This document shows, piece after piece, positions 1 through 9,282 of a stretch of DNA of 64,000 bases. Below the pieces are notes generated by a model. That model ran no database searches and was not told the DNA's origin. It saw only the letters and a program-made list of their open reading frames with translations. The first letter of the stretch is position 1, and the number at the start of each line of letters is the position of its first letter. The position numbers and the translations under genes are program-made. This DNA comes from Jannaschia sp. CCS1 (GTDB taxonomy: Bacteria; Pseudomonadota; Alphaproteobacteria; Rhodobacterales; Rhodobacteraceae), in contig NC_007802.1 of assembly GCF_000013565.1 (NCBI RefSeq), positions 4,149,501-4,213,500 of the forward strand, read 5' to 3'.

Positions 1-1
1 T

Positions 2-1168
2 TTCTGGTTTGCGGGCGGCGGGTCGATTGATGCGCCGGGCGCGCGCGGGGCCATTCACCTGATGACGGCACTGCTGGAAGAAGGCTCCGGCGATCTAGAC
101 GCGGCCACCTTCGCGGAAGAACTGGAAGGCCTTGCCGCATCCTTCGACTTTGACATCTACCGGGATGACCTGGTGATTTCGGTGCAGATGCTGACCCAGA
201 ACCGCGACGAGGTATTGGCCTTGCTGCGTGACGTTCTGACCGAACCGCGCTTTGACGAGGCCGCCGTGGAGCGGGTGCGCGGGCAGGTCCTGTCGATCCT
301 GGAGGGGGACCTGAATGACCCCGATACGATTGCGGGCGTTCAGTTCAACGCGCTGGCGTTTGGCGATCATCCCTATGCCAGCCGGCTGGAAGGCAGCCTG
401 GACAGCGTGGCGGCCCTGACCCGCGATGACCTCTTTGCAGCCCACCGCTCTGCGCTGGTGCGCGACCGGGTGTCCGTGGGTGTGGCGGGCGACATGACCG
501 CCGAGGATCTGGGTCCGATCCTGGATGCGCTTCTGGGTGATCTGCCCACCTCTGACACGGATCTGCCCGGCGCGGCGGAGGTGTCGAATGAAGGTGGCAT
601 CACCGTGATTGACTTCGCGACGCCGCAATCCTCCGTCTACTTCGGCCATGTGGGCATTGCGCGCGATGATCCGGATTTCTTCGCGGCCTTTGTGGCCAAC
701 CAGATCCTGGGCGGCGGCGGCTATCGCTCTCGCCTGATGGAGGAGGTCCGCGAACAGCGCGGTCTGACCTATGGGATCAGCACCTGGCTTGGCCTCAGCA
801 AGTCCGCACCGATGATGCAGGGCGGGTTCTCATCCTCCAACGGGTTGGTGGCCCAGGCCATCGCGGTCATTGAAGACGAATGGGCCGACCTGGCGGAAAA
901 CGGCGTGACCCAGGCCGAGCTGGACGCCGCACAGCGCTATATGACCGGGTCGTATCCCCTGCGGTTTGACGGCAACGGCACCATCGCAGGCATTCTTGCG
1001 GCGATGCAGTCCGATAACATGCCGCTGGATTACATCGCCACGCGCAACGACAACGTGCTGGCCGTGACCGTAGAGGATATTCAGCGGGTCGCGGCAGACC
1101 TGGTCGACACGGACGCCCTGCGCTTCGTGGTGGTGGGTCAGCCCGAGGGGCTTGACGCGTCCAACTGA
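2..1168 (+). CDS. M16 family peptidase-like subunit, 5' end outside window
   Basis: The open frame runs in from the left edge and gives 388 residues, ending at TGA 1166-1168. It covers the rest of a first M16 (insulinase/pitrilysin-like) domain and the second domain, including the family motif SRLMEEVREQRGLTY at about residue 240. Where catalytic M16 proteins carry HxxEH, this one reads AIHLMTALLEEGSGD, so the zinc-binding second His and the Glu are missing. That fits the non-catalytic partner of a two-subunit periplasmic protease; the active partner would be expected just upstream, outside the window. An internal ATG at 62 is in frame but sits inside the domain and is not the start. The signal peptide is not visible. 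Family assignment is firm; subunit role is inferred. Confidence 0.85.
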   Translation, partial: FWFAGGGSIDAPGARGAIHLMTALLEEGSGDLDAATFAEELEGLAASFDFDIYRDDLVISVQMLTQNRDEVLALLRDVLTEPRFDEAAVERVRGQVLSILEGDLNDPDTIAGVQFNALAFGDHPYASRLEGSLDSVAALTRDDLFAAHRSALVRDRVSVGVAGDMTAEDLGPILDALLGDLPTSDTDLPGAAEVSNEGGITVIDFATPQSSVYFGHVGIARDDPDFFAAFVANQILGGGGYRSRLMEEVREQRGLTYGISTWLGLSKSAPMMQGGFSSSNGLVAQAIAVIEDEWADLAENGVTQAELDAAQRYMTGSYPLRFDGNGTIAGILAAMQSDNMPLDYIATRNDNVLAVTVEDIQRVAADLVDTDALRFVVVGQPEGLDASN

Positions 1169-1188
1169 GATCGACGGGTCGGCGGAAT

Positions 1189-1219
1189 GCCCCCCCTACG
1201 GATGGCCTGTAGGGGGGGC
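1189..1219 (+). terminator. GC-rich hairpin after the M16 gene
   Basis: A perfect 11-bp inverted repeat (1189-1199 with 1209-1219, GCCCCCCCTAC / GTAGGGGGGGC) with a 9-nt loop lies 20 bp past the M16 stop. There is no T-tract, so it may end transcription inefficiently or simply protect the 3' end. Confidence 0.5.
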
Positions 1220-1296
1220 GACCCGCCGGACGATTCCGATGCCGGGCACATGGGAATCGGTTCCCCGGACATCCATGTCATGCTACAGATAGCGTC

Positions 1297-3129
1297 ATGG
1301 CCCAAGCGCACCCCAACATATCCACAAACCCACGCCCGGTGATCCGTCAGCTGGACGAGGCTGCGATCAACCGCATCGCGGCGGGGGAAGTGGTGGAACG
1401 CCCCGCCTCTGCTGTCAAAGAACTGGTGGAAAACGCGATAGATGCCGATGCGCGGCGCATCGTGATTGAGGTGGCCCACGGCGGCAAAACCCTGATCCGC
1501 GTGACAGATGACGGCTGCGGGATGGAGGCGGCGGACCTGCCGCTGGCCCTGTCGCGCCACGCGACCTCCAAGATCGACGGCACAGATCTGCTCAATATCC
1601 ATTCCTTCGGGTTTCGGGGGGAGGCGTTGCCGTCCCTGGGGTCTGTCGGGCGGTTGTCGATCACCTCGCGGGCATCGGATGCGGGCCACATGATCCGCGT
1701 GACCGGCGGTGCCCATGATGCCGTGAAGCCCGCCGCGCTGAACCGGGGCACTCTTGTGGAGCTGCGCGATCTCTTCTTCGCCACGCCCGCACGCCTGAAG
1801 TTCCTGCGCACGGATCGGGCCGAGATGCAGGCGATCACCGATGTGGTGAAGCGTCTGGCGATGGCGGAGCCTGCGGTAGGTTTCACGTTGAAAGACGTGA
1901 GTGACGGCGAACGGGTGACGTTCCGCGTCGACCCGGAACAGGGCGATCTGTTCGACGCGCTGCGGGGGCGGCTGACGGCGATCATGGGGCGTGACTTCAC
2001 CGACAATGCGCTGGCGATTGATGCGGAGCGCGAGGGGCTGCGGCTGACGGGCTACGCCGCCCTGCCCACCTATTCGCGCGGGTCAGCGGTGGCCCAATTC
2101 CTGTTCGTGAATGGCAGGCCTGTACGGGACAAACTGCTGATCGGGGCGTTGCGCGCGGCATATATGGATGTATTGAGCCGCGACCGGCATCCGGCGGCGG
2201 TGTTGTTCATCGGCTGCCCGTCGGAGCGGGTGGATGTGAACGTGCATCCGGCGAAATCTGAAGTGCGCTTCCGGGAACCTGGCGTTGCCCGATCCCTGAT
2301 CGTGACGGGGCTGCGCCATGCACTGGCCGAAGCCGGACACCGGGCCTCCTCCACCGTCGCGGACGCGACGCTGTCTGCCATGCAACCGGCTTATTCAGAG
2401 CCTCCTTCGGAACCTCTGGCTGCGCCGCGCATCTATCAGATGGACCGGTTGGGGCAGCAGCGGGGCTTTGCCCCTGTCCGGGGCCTGGAAGAAGCTGCAC
2501 CGCAATGGTCCGCGCCATCGGCGCGCGTGGATGAGGCGGTGATCGACAGCGACGGCCCATTGGGGGCTGCGCGGGCGCAGGTCCATGAAAATTACATCAT
2601 CGCGCAGACGCCAGGCGGGATTGTGTTGGTGGATCAGCACGCCGCCCATGAACGGTTGGTTTATGAGCGGTTGAAGACACAGATGGCAGAGCGGGGCGTG
2701 GCGCGGCAGGCGTTGTTAATCCCGGAGATCCTGACGCTGGGAGCTGATGCGGACCGCTTGCTGGACCACGCGGCGGAGTTGGAGCGGTTCGGTCTGGTGA
2801 TTGAGGCGTTTGGCCCCGGCACCGTCGCCGTGCGCGAGACCCCCGCAATCCTGGGAGAGATCAACGCCGAGGCGCTGTTGCGCGACATCCTTGATGAGCT
2901 GTCCGATCTGGGCGACAGCCAGACGCTTCAGGCAAGGGTGGAGGCGGTGTTGTCCCGTGTCGCCTGCCACGGCTCCATCCGGTCGGGCCGTCAGATGCGC
3001 GCCGATGAGATGAACGCGCTGCTGCGCGAGATGGAGGCCACGCCGCTGTCGGGCCAATGCAACCACGGGCGGCCCACCTATGTGGAGCTGAAACTGGCCG
3101 ATATCGAACGGCTGTTCGGGCGCACGTGA
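1297..3129 (+). CDS. mutL: DNA mismatch repair endonuclease MutL
   Basis: 610 residues. The protein couples MutS mismatch recognition to strand incision and excision. The N-terminal GHKL ATPase is clear: [17 protein letters not shown] (Glu42, Asn46), DDGCGM at 71-76, RHATSKI, and [11 protein letters not shown] near 104-114. The C-terminal dimerisation half has the endonuclease metal motif DQHA(X)2E(X)4E as [12 protein letters not shown] near residue 446, plus ACHGSIRSG and [11 protein letters not shown], so this is the nicking type found in bacteria without MutH. The start ATG 1297 gives the usual N-terminus. The downstream rmuC start overlaps the stop codon, so the two are probably co-transcribed. 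Confidence 0.97.
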   Translation: MAQAHPNISTNPRPVIRQLDEAAINRIAAGEVVERPASAVKELVENAIDADARRIVIEVAHGGKTLIRVTDDGCGMEAADLPLALSRHATSKIDGTDLLNIHSFGFRGEALPSLGSVGRLSITSRASDAGHMIRVTGGAHDAVKPAALNRGTLVELRDLFFATPARLKFLRTDRAEMQAITDVVKRLAMAEPAVGFTLKDVSDGERVTFRVDPEQGDLFDALRGRLTAIMGRDFTDNALAIDAEREGLRLTGYAALPTYSRGSAVAQFLFVNGRPVRDKLLIGALRAAYMDVLSRDRHPAAVLFIGCPSERVDVNVHPAKSEVRFREPGVARSLIVTGLRHALAEAGHRASSTVADATLSAMQPAYSEPPSEPLAAPRIYQMDRLGQQRGFAPVRGLEEAAPQWSAPSARVDEAVIDSDGPLGAARAQVHENYIIAQTPGGIVLVDQHAAHERLVYERLKTQMAERGVARQALLIPEILTLGADADRLLDHAAELERFGLVIEAFGPGTVAVRETPAILGEINAEALLRDILDELSDLGDSQTLQARVEAVLSRVACHGSIRSGRQMRADEMNALLREMEATPLSGQCNHGRPTYVELKLADIERLFGRT

Positions 3130-4289
3130 TACAGGTCGATGAGATCGTGGTGGATCTGAGCGATCCGATGACGCTGGCCGCCATAGCGGCGGGCGTTGTG
3201 TTTGTTGTGCTGATTGTCCTTGCTCTGCAAGCCTCCCGCGCCGCAAGACGGTCAGCCCGCGTGATGGAGCCGTTGGCGCAGCATATGGCATCGCTTGGCC
3301 AGACGGTGCAGGCGCTAGGCCAGGGGCAGGAGCGGTTGGCCGGTGGGTTAGCGTCCGTGTCGGATCATCAGGCACGCGCGCAGGCGAGCCTGCAGGAGGC
3401 GATGGAGCGGCGGCTGGAGGAGGTGCAGAAAGGCATGTCCGAGACGCTGCGTGGGACATCGACCCGCACGGCCCGCAGCCTTGGGGAGTTGCAGCAGAAG
3501 CTAGAGCAGATCGACCGCGCCCAGGCGAAGATCGAGAAGTTGTCGGGCGATGTGTTGGGGTTGCAGGACATCCTGTCAAACAAGCAGCGGCGGGGGATGT
3601 TCGGGGAAATCCAGCTCAACGATATCGTGTCCGGTGCGCTGCCGCCCGACGCCTATGGGTTTCAAGCGACACTCTCGAACGGAAAGCGCGCCGACGTGCT
3701 GGTGCGGCTGCCAAACCCGCCCGGCCCCATCGTCATCGACGCCAAGTTCCCCCTGGAGGCCTATGAGGCGCTGATGAACGCGCAGGGCCCGGAGGATCAG
3801 CTGCGCGCCCTGAAAGCCCTGGGCGCGGCGGTGCGGGTGCACATCAAGGCGATCTCGGAAAAATACATCATCGAGGGGGAAACGGCGGACGGCGCGCTGA
3901 TGTTCCTGCCGTCGGAGGCGGTTTATGCGGAGCTGCACGCGCGATTGCCGGAGGTCGTGCGGGACGGCTTCGATGCGCGGGTCTGGATCGTGTCGCCCAC
4001 GACCTGCATGGCCACGCTCAACACCATGCGCGCGGTGATGAAGGACGCAAGGATGCGCGAACAGGCCGGAGAGATCCGCAAAGCGCTGCGGCAGTTACAC
4101 AGGGATGTGGAGATTGTCGGAGAGCGGGCGGGCAAGCTGGAGGCGCATCTGCGGATGGCCGGTGAAGACGTGGCGGGGATCCTGACGGCATCGGTGCGGG
4201 CAGGAAAGCGGGCGGAGCGGTTGGACAATTTCGACTTTGAGGAAATCGCGCCAGAGGGTGCGGAGATCGTGCCGTTACCGAGGGGGTAA
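3126..4289 (+). CDS. rmuC: DNA recombination protein RmuC
   Basis: 387 residues from a GTG at 3126 whose GTGA overlaps the mutL stop; this translational coupling decides the start over the longer frame opening at 3057 and the later ATG 3168. There is one N-terminal membrane helix (about residues 15-37), a coiled-coil stretch to about 140 rich in Gln/Glu/Leu, then the RmuC nuclease-like domain containing [15 protein letters not shown] and later [12 protein letters not shown]. RmuC restrains inversions and processes DNA ends in E. coli; its exact reaction is not settled. Being fused to mutL in one transcript fits a DNA-repair role. Confidence 0.93.
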   Translation: MIQVDEIVVDLSDPMTLAAIAAGVVFVVLIVLALQASRAARRSARVMEPLAQHMASLGQTVQALGQGQERLAGGLASVSDHQARAQASLQEAMERRLEEVQKGMSETLRGTSTRTARSLGELQQKLEQIDRAQAKIEKLSGDVLGLQDILSNKQRRGMFGEIQLNDIVSGALPPDAYGFQATLSNGKRADVLVRLPNPPGPIVIDAKFPLEAYEALMNAQGPEDQLRALKALGAAVRVHIKAISEKYIIEGETADGALMFLPSEAVYAELHARLPEVVRDGFDARVWIVSPTTCMATLNTMRAVMKDARMREQAGEIRKALRQLHRDVEIVGERAGKLEAHLRMAGEDVAGILTASVRAGKRAERLDNFDFEEIAPEGAEIVPLPRG

Positions 4290-4294
4290 CGCGA

Positions 4295-4747
4295 CTAGAT
4301 CCGGGCGAAGGTGGCGCGCAGGATCGACTCAAGCGCCGTCGCGTCGTCTTGGGTGAAGGCATCGGGCTGATTGCTGTCGATATCCAGCACGGCGATGATC
4401 GCGCCGGAGGCATCGCGGACAGGCAAAACGATTTCGGACCGGGTCGACGATGCACAGGCGATGTGACCGGGGAAGGCGTCCACATCCGGCACCAGCTGTG
4501 TTTGTCCGGTGCGGGCGGCCGCCCCGCAAACGCCCTTGGAAAATGGGATTTGAAGGCAGCCATGGCCGCCCTGATAGGGGCCGATTTTCAGCAAATCCGG
4601 CTCCGTGACGCGGTAGAACCCGGTCCAGTCGAAGCGCGGGTCGGCGTGGTGTAGCTCACAGGCGACCGTGGCCATGAGGGTAATCGTGTCCGTCTCACCT
4701 TCTGTCAGGGATGCGATAGTCTTGGTGAGTGTCGCGTAGTCGGCCAT
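4295..4747 (-). CDS. GAF-domain free methionine-(R)-sulfoxide reductase
   Basis: 150 residues from ATG 4747 (an ATG at 4759 is also in frame). A single GAF domain fills the protein. All three cysteines of the fRMsr family are present: HGCLQIPF, GVCGAAARTG and HIACASSTRSEIVLPV, along with the ligand-side motif WTGFYR. The enzyme reduces free methionine-(R)-sulfoxide using thioredoxin, protecting against oxidative damage in the cytoplasm. It lies about 90 bp downstream of the thiolase gene, with a repeat/hairpin between them. No clear Shine-Dalgarno is seen for either start. Confidence 0.85.
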   Translation of the reverse strand: MADYATLTKTIASLTEGETDTITLMATVACELHHADPRFDWTGFYRVTEPDLLKIGPYQGGHGCLQIPFSKGVCGAAARTGQTQLVPDVDAFPGHIACASSTRSEIVLPVRDASGAIIAVLDIDSNQPDAFTQDDATALESILRATFARI

Positions 4748-4774
4748 GGGCAGGTCCATGCGTTGAGGGCAGGA

Positions 4775-4818
4775 GTGAGGGGCCAGCCCCTCACACTCCC
4801 CGGGGATATTTGAGGAAC
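4775..4818. repeat. Intergenic hairpin repeat (copy 1)
   Basis: A perfect 8-bp stem (GTGAGGGG / CCCCTCAC with loop CCAG, 4775-4794) is followed by CTCCCCGGGGATATTTGAGG. It resembles, from memory, a dispersed intergenic element of Rhodobacterales beginning GAGGGGCCAGCCCC. A degenerate second copy is at 30780. It may end the thiolase message. Confidence 0.5.
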
Positions 4819-4839
4819 GGGAAAGCAAGGCGCAGCGCA

Positions 4840-6003
4840 TCATGGCCGTTCAATCGCGATCGCCGTGCCCTCACCGCCGCCGATGCAGATCGCCGCGATG
4901 CCACGCTTGAGGTTGCGGGCTTCAAGGGCGTGGAGAAGGGTGACGATGATCCGCGCGCCGGATGCACCAATCGGGTGGCCGAGGGCACAGGCCCCGCCGT
5001 TCACGTTCATCTTTTCCCGCGGGATGTTCATCTCGTGCATGAAGGCCATGGGAACCACGGCGAAGGCCTCATTCACCTCCCAAAGGTCGACGTCATCAAT
5101 GGACCAGCCGATACGGTCCAACAGCTTACGGGCGGCGGGCACGGGGGCCGTGGGGAACAGTGCGGGCGCATGGGCATGGGACGCGTGGCCGAGGATGCGG
5201 ACGCGGATGGGGAGGCCTTGCGCCTCTGCCGCGCTTTTGCGTGCAAGCGTCAAGGCTGCCGCGCCGTCGGAGATGGAGGAGGAATTCGCCGCCGTCACCG
5301 TGCCACCCTCGCGAAACGCAGGCTTGAGCTGAGGGATCTTGTCGGGGCGGGCATTGCCGGGTTGTTCGTCCGTTGCGACGTCAGCGCTGCCTTTGCGGGT
5401 GGTGATCGTGACAGACGTGACCTCTTCGTCGAACGCGCCGCTCTTGATCGCCGCCAGGGCGTTTTCCAGCGACCCCAGCGCATAGGCGTCCTGGGTGTCC
5501 CGGGTGAACTGGAACGCCTCGGCGCAATCTTCCGCGAAGGTGCCCATCAGACGTCCCTTGTCGTAGGCATCTTCAAGGCCATCGAGGAACATGTGGTCCA
5601 GCGTTTTCTGGTGCCCGATCCGCGCGCCCCCCCGCATGGCGGGCAACAAGTAGGGCGCATTGGTCATCGATTCCATGCCGCCAGCGACGATCACATCGGA
5701 CTGACCGAGGGCAAGCGTGTCATAGGCCATCATCGCGGCCTTCATACCGGAGCCGCACATCTTGTTGAGCGTTGTCGCAGGCACGCTGTCGCCCAGGCCC
5801 GCATGGAAGCCCGCCTGCCGCGCCGGGGCCTGACCCTGGCCTGCGGGCAGGACGCAGCCCATCAACAGTTCATCGACCGTGGCATTGCCCATGGCTGCCT
5901 TGATCGCCGCACCGCCAAGCTCGGACGCCGTGGCGGGGGACAAGGCGCCCTGAAACCCGCCCATGGGGGTGCGCGCCGCACCCGTGATAACGACTTCTTC
6001 CAT
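4840..6003 (-). CDS. Acetyl-CoA C-acetyltransferase (thiolase)
   Basis: 387 residues, the standard thiolase length. It condenses two acetyl-CoA to acetoacetyl-CoA or cleaves it, feeding PHB/ethylmalonyl-CoA or fatty-acid metabolism. The nucleophilic Cys83 is in NKMCGSGMKAAM, the signature GGMESMTNAPY follows, then NGGACALGHPIGASGARI with the active-site His and CIGGGEG with the C-terminal proton-donor Cys. The start ATG 6003 is set by GGAGAG seven bases upstream; the frame could extend to 6081 but without a ribosome site. It is divergent from the STAS gene. Biosynthetic versus degradative use cannot be told from the sequence. Confidence 0.93.
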   Translation of the reverse strand: MEEVVITGAARTPMGGFQGALSPATASELGGAAIKAAMGNATVDELLMGCVLPAGQGQAPARQAGFHAGLGDSVPATTLNKMCGSGMKAAMMAYDTLALGQSDVIVAGGMESMTNAPYLLPAMRGGARIGHQKTLDHMFLDGLEDAYDKGRLMGTFAEDCAEAFQFTRDTQDAYALGSLENALAAIKSGAFDEEVTSVTITTRKGSADVATDEQPGNARPDKIPQLKPAFREGGTVTAANSSSISDGAAALTLARKSAAEAQGLPIRVRILGHASHAHAPALFPTAPVPAARKLLDRIGWSIDDVDLWEVNEAFAVVPMAFMHEMNIPREKMNVNGGACALGHPIGASGARIIVTLLHALEARNLKRGIAAICIGGGEGTAIAIERP

Positions 6004-6091
6004 GATCTCTCCAATTGGCGATTGCGAACAAACGAAATGGTAACCTTTGGCTCGTAGGGTCCTAGCAAATGATGAGAGCAAGGAAAATGCG

Positions 6092-6439
6092 ATGAATTTG
6101 ACCTACACGCCACACATCACCGTTGGTGTTGTCCACCTTGCTGATAGCCGCCTGGACGCGAGCATCGCCATTCAATTCAAGGAAACGTTTCGCACCCTGA
6201 CCGCCGATGGGGGGGACGTGATCCTGGATCTGACGGACGTGGAGTTTCTGGATTCGAGCGGCCTCGGTGCGATTGTTGCCGTCTATAAGGGTCTGGGGCC
6301 CGGACGCCATATGGCGCTGGCGGGGCTGCAACCGCCTGTGGAAAAGGTGATGACCCTGACGCGCATGAATGCTGTCTTCGCCATTTTCCCAACGCTTGAC
6401 GCGGGCCTCGCCGCAATAGGTCCAACGGCGGCAGAATAA
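6092..6439 (+). CDS. STAS-domain anti-anti-sigma factor
   Basis: 115 residues. It is a single SpoIIAA/RsbV-like STAS domain with the regulatory serine in the motif LTDVEFLDSSGLGAIVAVY (DSSGLG). In the known partner-switching pathways, the unphosphorylated STAS protein binds the HATPase anti-sigma kinase and frees a sigma factor or other target; phosphorylation of the Ser reverses this. The start ATG 6092 has AAGGA at 6080-6084; an upstream ATG 6047 lacks one. The HATPase gene begins two bases after the stop, so the two form an operon. No sigma factor or PP2C phosphatase gene is nearby. Confidence 0.9.
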   Translation: MNLTYTPHITVGVVHLADSRLDASIAIQFKETFRTLTADGGDVILDLTDVEFLDSSGLGAIVAVYKGLGPGRHMALAGLQPPVEKVMTLTRMNAVFAIFPTLDAGLAAIGPTAAE

Positions 6440-6440
6440 T

Positions 6441-6953
6441 ATGGGCGTGCTGCCGGAAAGATCGGACCACGCCGCCCCGTCGGGTCCTTCGGCAGAGCCG
6501 GATATGGCGACACCCTCGCGACCACCTGAAATTCAACACTACTTCACGTCGGGGATCGTGCAGGTGCGCGACGTCCTGGAGATGACCAAGGACGCGATGC
6601 ATGCGGCTCGGCTGGACCAAGCCACCTGCGACACGTCTCAGATCATATTGGGAGAGGTTCTCAACAACGTGGTCGAGCATGCCTACAAGTTTGAAGAGGG
6701 GCACCCGATCGAGCTTTCGATCTGGATTGGGGACACCGGCGTTCAATGCAGCATCCGCGACCACGGTGGCCCAATGCCCAACGGTGTTCCGCCTGCGGGC
6801 ATCCTCGCAGAGATTGATACCCGGTCCCGCGACGACCTGCCGGAAGGTGGGTTCGGGTGGGCGATGGTCAATGAATTGACCGAAGACCTGCGATACTTCC
6901 GCATTGATGGGCAAAATGAATTGGTGTTCCGCATTCCCACCGCGCGGCCCTAA
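6441..6953 (+). CDS. HATPase_c anti-sigma / serine-kinase (RsbW/SpoIIAB type)
   Basis: 170 residues. The GHKL fold is marked by the N-box LGEVLNNVVEHAYKFEEG, the G1 box RDHGGPMP and the G2 box PEGGFGWAMVNELTEDL. There is no DHp or receiver domain, so it is an RsbW/SpoIIAB-type switch kinase acting on the adjacent STAS protein. The first ATG (6441) follows the STAS stop immediately; an internal ATG at 6504 is possible because the first 20 residues look like unstructured linker. The true target (sigma factor or another effector) is not encoded in this window. Confidence 0.9.
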   Translation: MGVLPERSDHAAPSGPSAEPDMATPSRPPEIQHYFTSGIVQVRDVLEMTKDAMHAARLDQATCDTSQIILGEVLNNVVEHAYKFEEGHPIELSIWIGDTGVQCSIRDHGGPMPNGVPPAGILAEIDTRSRDDLPEGGFGWAMVNELTEDLRYFRIDGQNELVFRIPTARP

Positions 6954-7643
6954 CCCCCACATTCGGGCACTCCCATGAAGGTCCGACCTCCCATTGGGAT
7001 GGGACAGGCCAATATGTGCCAGCCGCCTTTCAAACTACCCGCCAAACCCGTTTCGCCTGCCGGGCGACTGTTTCAGCACCTCGCGAACTGCGCAGGCCAC
7101 GGGGCGATCATGACCAAAGCATACCTATCGCAGACCGCGACAGACGTGTTTGTGCTGTCGCCGACACAGGTCTTGGCACGACGGACAATCGCATCCCAGT
7201 TCCGTATACGCGCCATTAGCCGCCTGCACTGTTTAGCAGATCAATGGCGCACCCTGCCCCCATTGAAAGCTGTCCGGATCGCATTCATCGGCTGAAGTTG
7301 TGCTTGGATTTTCCCGTCCACAACTGCTTGAGAAAGGCAAACTATGTGCGCTTGTAAGACTAAATATTTGCGCAACATTACATATACTTAATGCCGAATC
7401 GGGTGATCAGAATTCCCAGGTCACACAAGCGCCTCATTTTCTCCCAAACGCCGCCGCGATGGACCGTCATACCCATCCTTGTAGCTGCAGAGGCTTCCCT
7501 CGGCGTCGCGTATCAATGCCCCCACCCAGTGCGGGATGTCGAGGACCTCTGCAGCCACATCTCTCCCCCGGAAAGACCGCACCAGACCTTGCCCCTGCGT
7601 CCCCGCGCATTAAGGTCTCCGCTCTAGTTGTCGGAGGGGACGT
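6954..7643. other. 690-bp stretch without a supported gene
   Basis: A plus-strand frame 6975-7295 is open but has no ribosome site, no recognisable motif and an unusual composition, so I do not call it. Around 7330-7390 the sequence turns AT-rich and contains ATTTGCGCAA at 7366-7375, matching the palindrome in front of glnK. The ggt ribosome-binding site GGAGGGG lies at 7633-7639. Confidence 0.5.
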
Positions 7644-9212
7644 ATGCGCGATTTTCACCAACCCGGACGGTCCACTGTCTATGCAGACCAGGGCATGTGC
7701 GCCACATCCCACCCGTTGGCCGCGCAAACCGCGATCTCTATCCTTCAACAGGGCGGGAACGCCGTGGATGCGGCCATCGGCGCCGCTATTTTGTTGGGTC
7801 TGTGTGAGCCCCAGAGCACCGGCATCGGCGGTGATATGTTCGCCCTTGTCGCGCAGCCCGATGGGGAGAACTTGGGCCTCAACGCTTCGGGGCGCGCGCC
7901 TGCCGGCCTGAATGCGGACGCCATTCGCGCCAACCACGACACCATGCCGCTCTATGACATCAGCGCCATCACCGTGCCCGGCGCGATTGATGGATTTTGT
8001 CGTCTGCATGGCGACCACGGCCAATTGCCGCTGGACCAGGTGCTTGCCCCCTCCATCCATTATGCCGAGGCTGGAATTCCCATCGCGCCGCGCGTGGCGA
8101 TGGATTACGCGACCTCCGGCCATCTGCTGCAAGGCGCGGGGCGTCGGCATTACCTGCAGGATGACGCGCCCCTGCCCATTGGCGCGCGGTTCAAGGCCCC
8201 CGGTCAGGCCGAGGTGTTGCGCCGCATCGCCGAGCAAGGGCGCGCGGGCTTTTATGAAGGCGAAGTGCTGGACGACATGCTGGCGTCTCTTCAGGCGCAT
8301 GGCGGCACCCATACGGCCGAGGATTTCGCCAACACCAAGTGCGATTACGTCACCCCGCTGCGGTCCGGTTACCGCGATGCGGAGCTGATTGAACTTCCGC
8401 CCAATGGTCAGGGGGCAACGGCGATGTTGATCCTCAACATCCTGGAAACGATGACGCCGCAAGACGACCCCTTCGGTCCTCAGCGCGCGCATCTGGAGGC
8501 CGAGGCGACCAAACTTGGCTATGACGCCCGCGACCGGTTCCTGGCCGATCCCGATCACGTGACCCGTCTGGATCACATGCTGTCCAAGCAGACCGCCGCA
8601 GACCTTGCCGCGCTGATTGATCCCAACGCCGCGATGCCCGATCCCCGCGCCGCGTCCGACAATGTTCACAAGGACACCGTCTATCTCACCGTCGTCGACA
8701 AGGACCGCCGCGCCGTCAGCCTGATCTATTCGATTTTCCATTCATTTGGCTCCGGGATGGCCTCCGACAGATTCGGCATATTGTTTCAGAACCGGGGCGG
8801 CGGCTTCACGCTGGAGGCGGGCCACGCGAATGAGGCAGGTCCCGGCAAGCGCCCGATGCACACGATCATCCCCGGCATGTTGAAGCTGGCCGACGGGTCG
8901 CTGATGCCCTTCGGCGTCATGGGCGGGGCGTATCAGTCGACCGGCCACGCGCGGTTCGTGTCCAATTTGGTGGACTACGGTATGGACCCGCAGGCGGCCA
9001 TCGACGGCCCGCGCGCCTTTGCCGAGGCCGGAGCGCTGAAGATCGAGCGTGGCTATGGCGATGATACTCGCGACGATCTGGCCGCCAAGGGCCACACGCT
9101 TACCACGCCGGACACGCCGATTGGCGGGGCCCAGGCCATTCGCATTCGCCCCGACGGTGTGTTGGAAGGCGGCTCAGACCCCCGGAAGGACGGCATCGCG
9201 TTGGGGTATTAG
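7644..9212 (+). CDS. Gamma-glutamyltransferase family protein
   Basis: 522 residues, Ntn-hydrolase precursor. The start ATG 7644 has a strong GGAGGGG. Family marks: ATSHPLAAQTAISILQQGGN, GIGGDMFALV near residue 70, and the autocleavage/nucleophile threonine T345 in KDTVYLTVVDKD, followed by SIFHSFGSGMASDRFGILFQ and MHTIIPGMLKL. The enzyme transfers or hydrolyses gamma-glutamyl groups from glutathione-type substrates, usually in the periplasm, but no N-terminal signal peptide is visible here, so it may be one of the cytoplasmic GGT-like proteins. It stands alone and converges on the penicillin-binding protein gene. Confidence 0.9.
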   Translation: MRDFHQPGRSTVYADQGMCATSHPLAAQTAISILQQGGNAVDAAIGAAILLGLCEPQSTGIGGDMFALVAQPDGENLGLNASGRAPAGLNADAIRANHDTMPLYDISAITVPGAIDGFCRLHGDHGQLPLDQVLAPSIHYAEAGIPIAPRVAMDYATSGHLLQGAGRRHYLQDDAPLPIGARFKAPGQAEVLRRIAEQGRAGFYEGEVLDDMLASLQAHGGTHTAEDFANTKCDYVTPLRSGYRDAELIELPPNGQGATAMLILNILETMTPQDDPFGPQRAHLEAEATKLGYDARDRFLADPDHVTRLDHMLSKQTAADLAALIDPNAAMPDPRAASDNVHKDTVYLTVVDKDRRAVSLIYSIFHSFGSGMASDRFGILFQNRGGGFTLEAGHANEAGPGKRPMHTIIPGMLKLADGSLMPFGVMGGAYQSTGHARFVSNLVDYGMDPQAAIDGPRAFAEAGALKIERGYGDDTRDDLAAKGHTLTTPDTPIGGAQAIRIRPDGVLEGGSDPRKDGIALGY

Positions 9213-9230
9213 GGACGTCGGTGGGGTACC

Positions 9231-9272
9231 GCCGCCCAAGCCCGCGCGCGCTTGGCACACCGGGTGGGCGGC
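9231..9272. terminator. Inverted repeat between convergent genes
   Basis: GCCGCCCA (9231-9238) pairs with TGGGCGGC (9265-9272), and CCAAG/CTTGG (9236-9240 with 9251-9255) forms an alternative inner hairpin. Its place between two converging stops suits a shared transcription end, although no T-tract follows. Confidence 0.4.
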
Positions 9273-9282
9273 ACAGACCCTC

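Noticed and set aside
6975-7295. 106-residue frame between the HATPase and ggt genes
   Set aside because: No ribosome site and no motif; open mainly because of local GC content.
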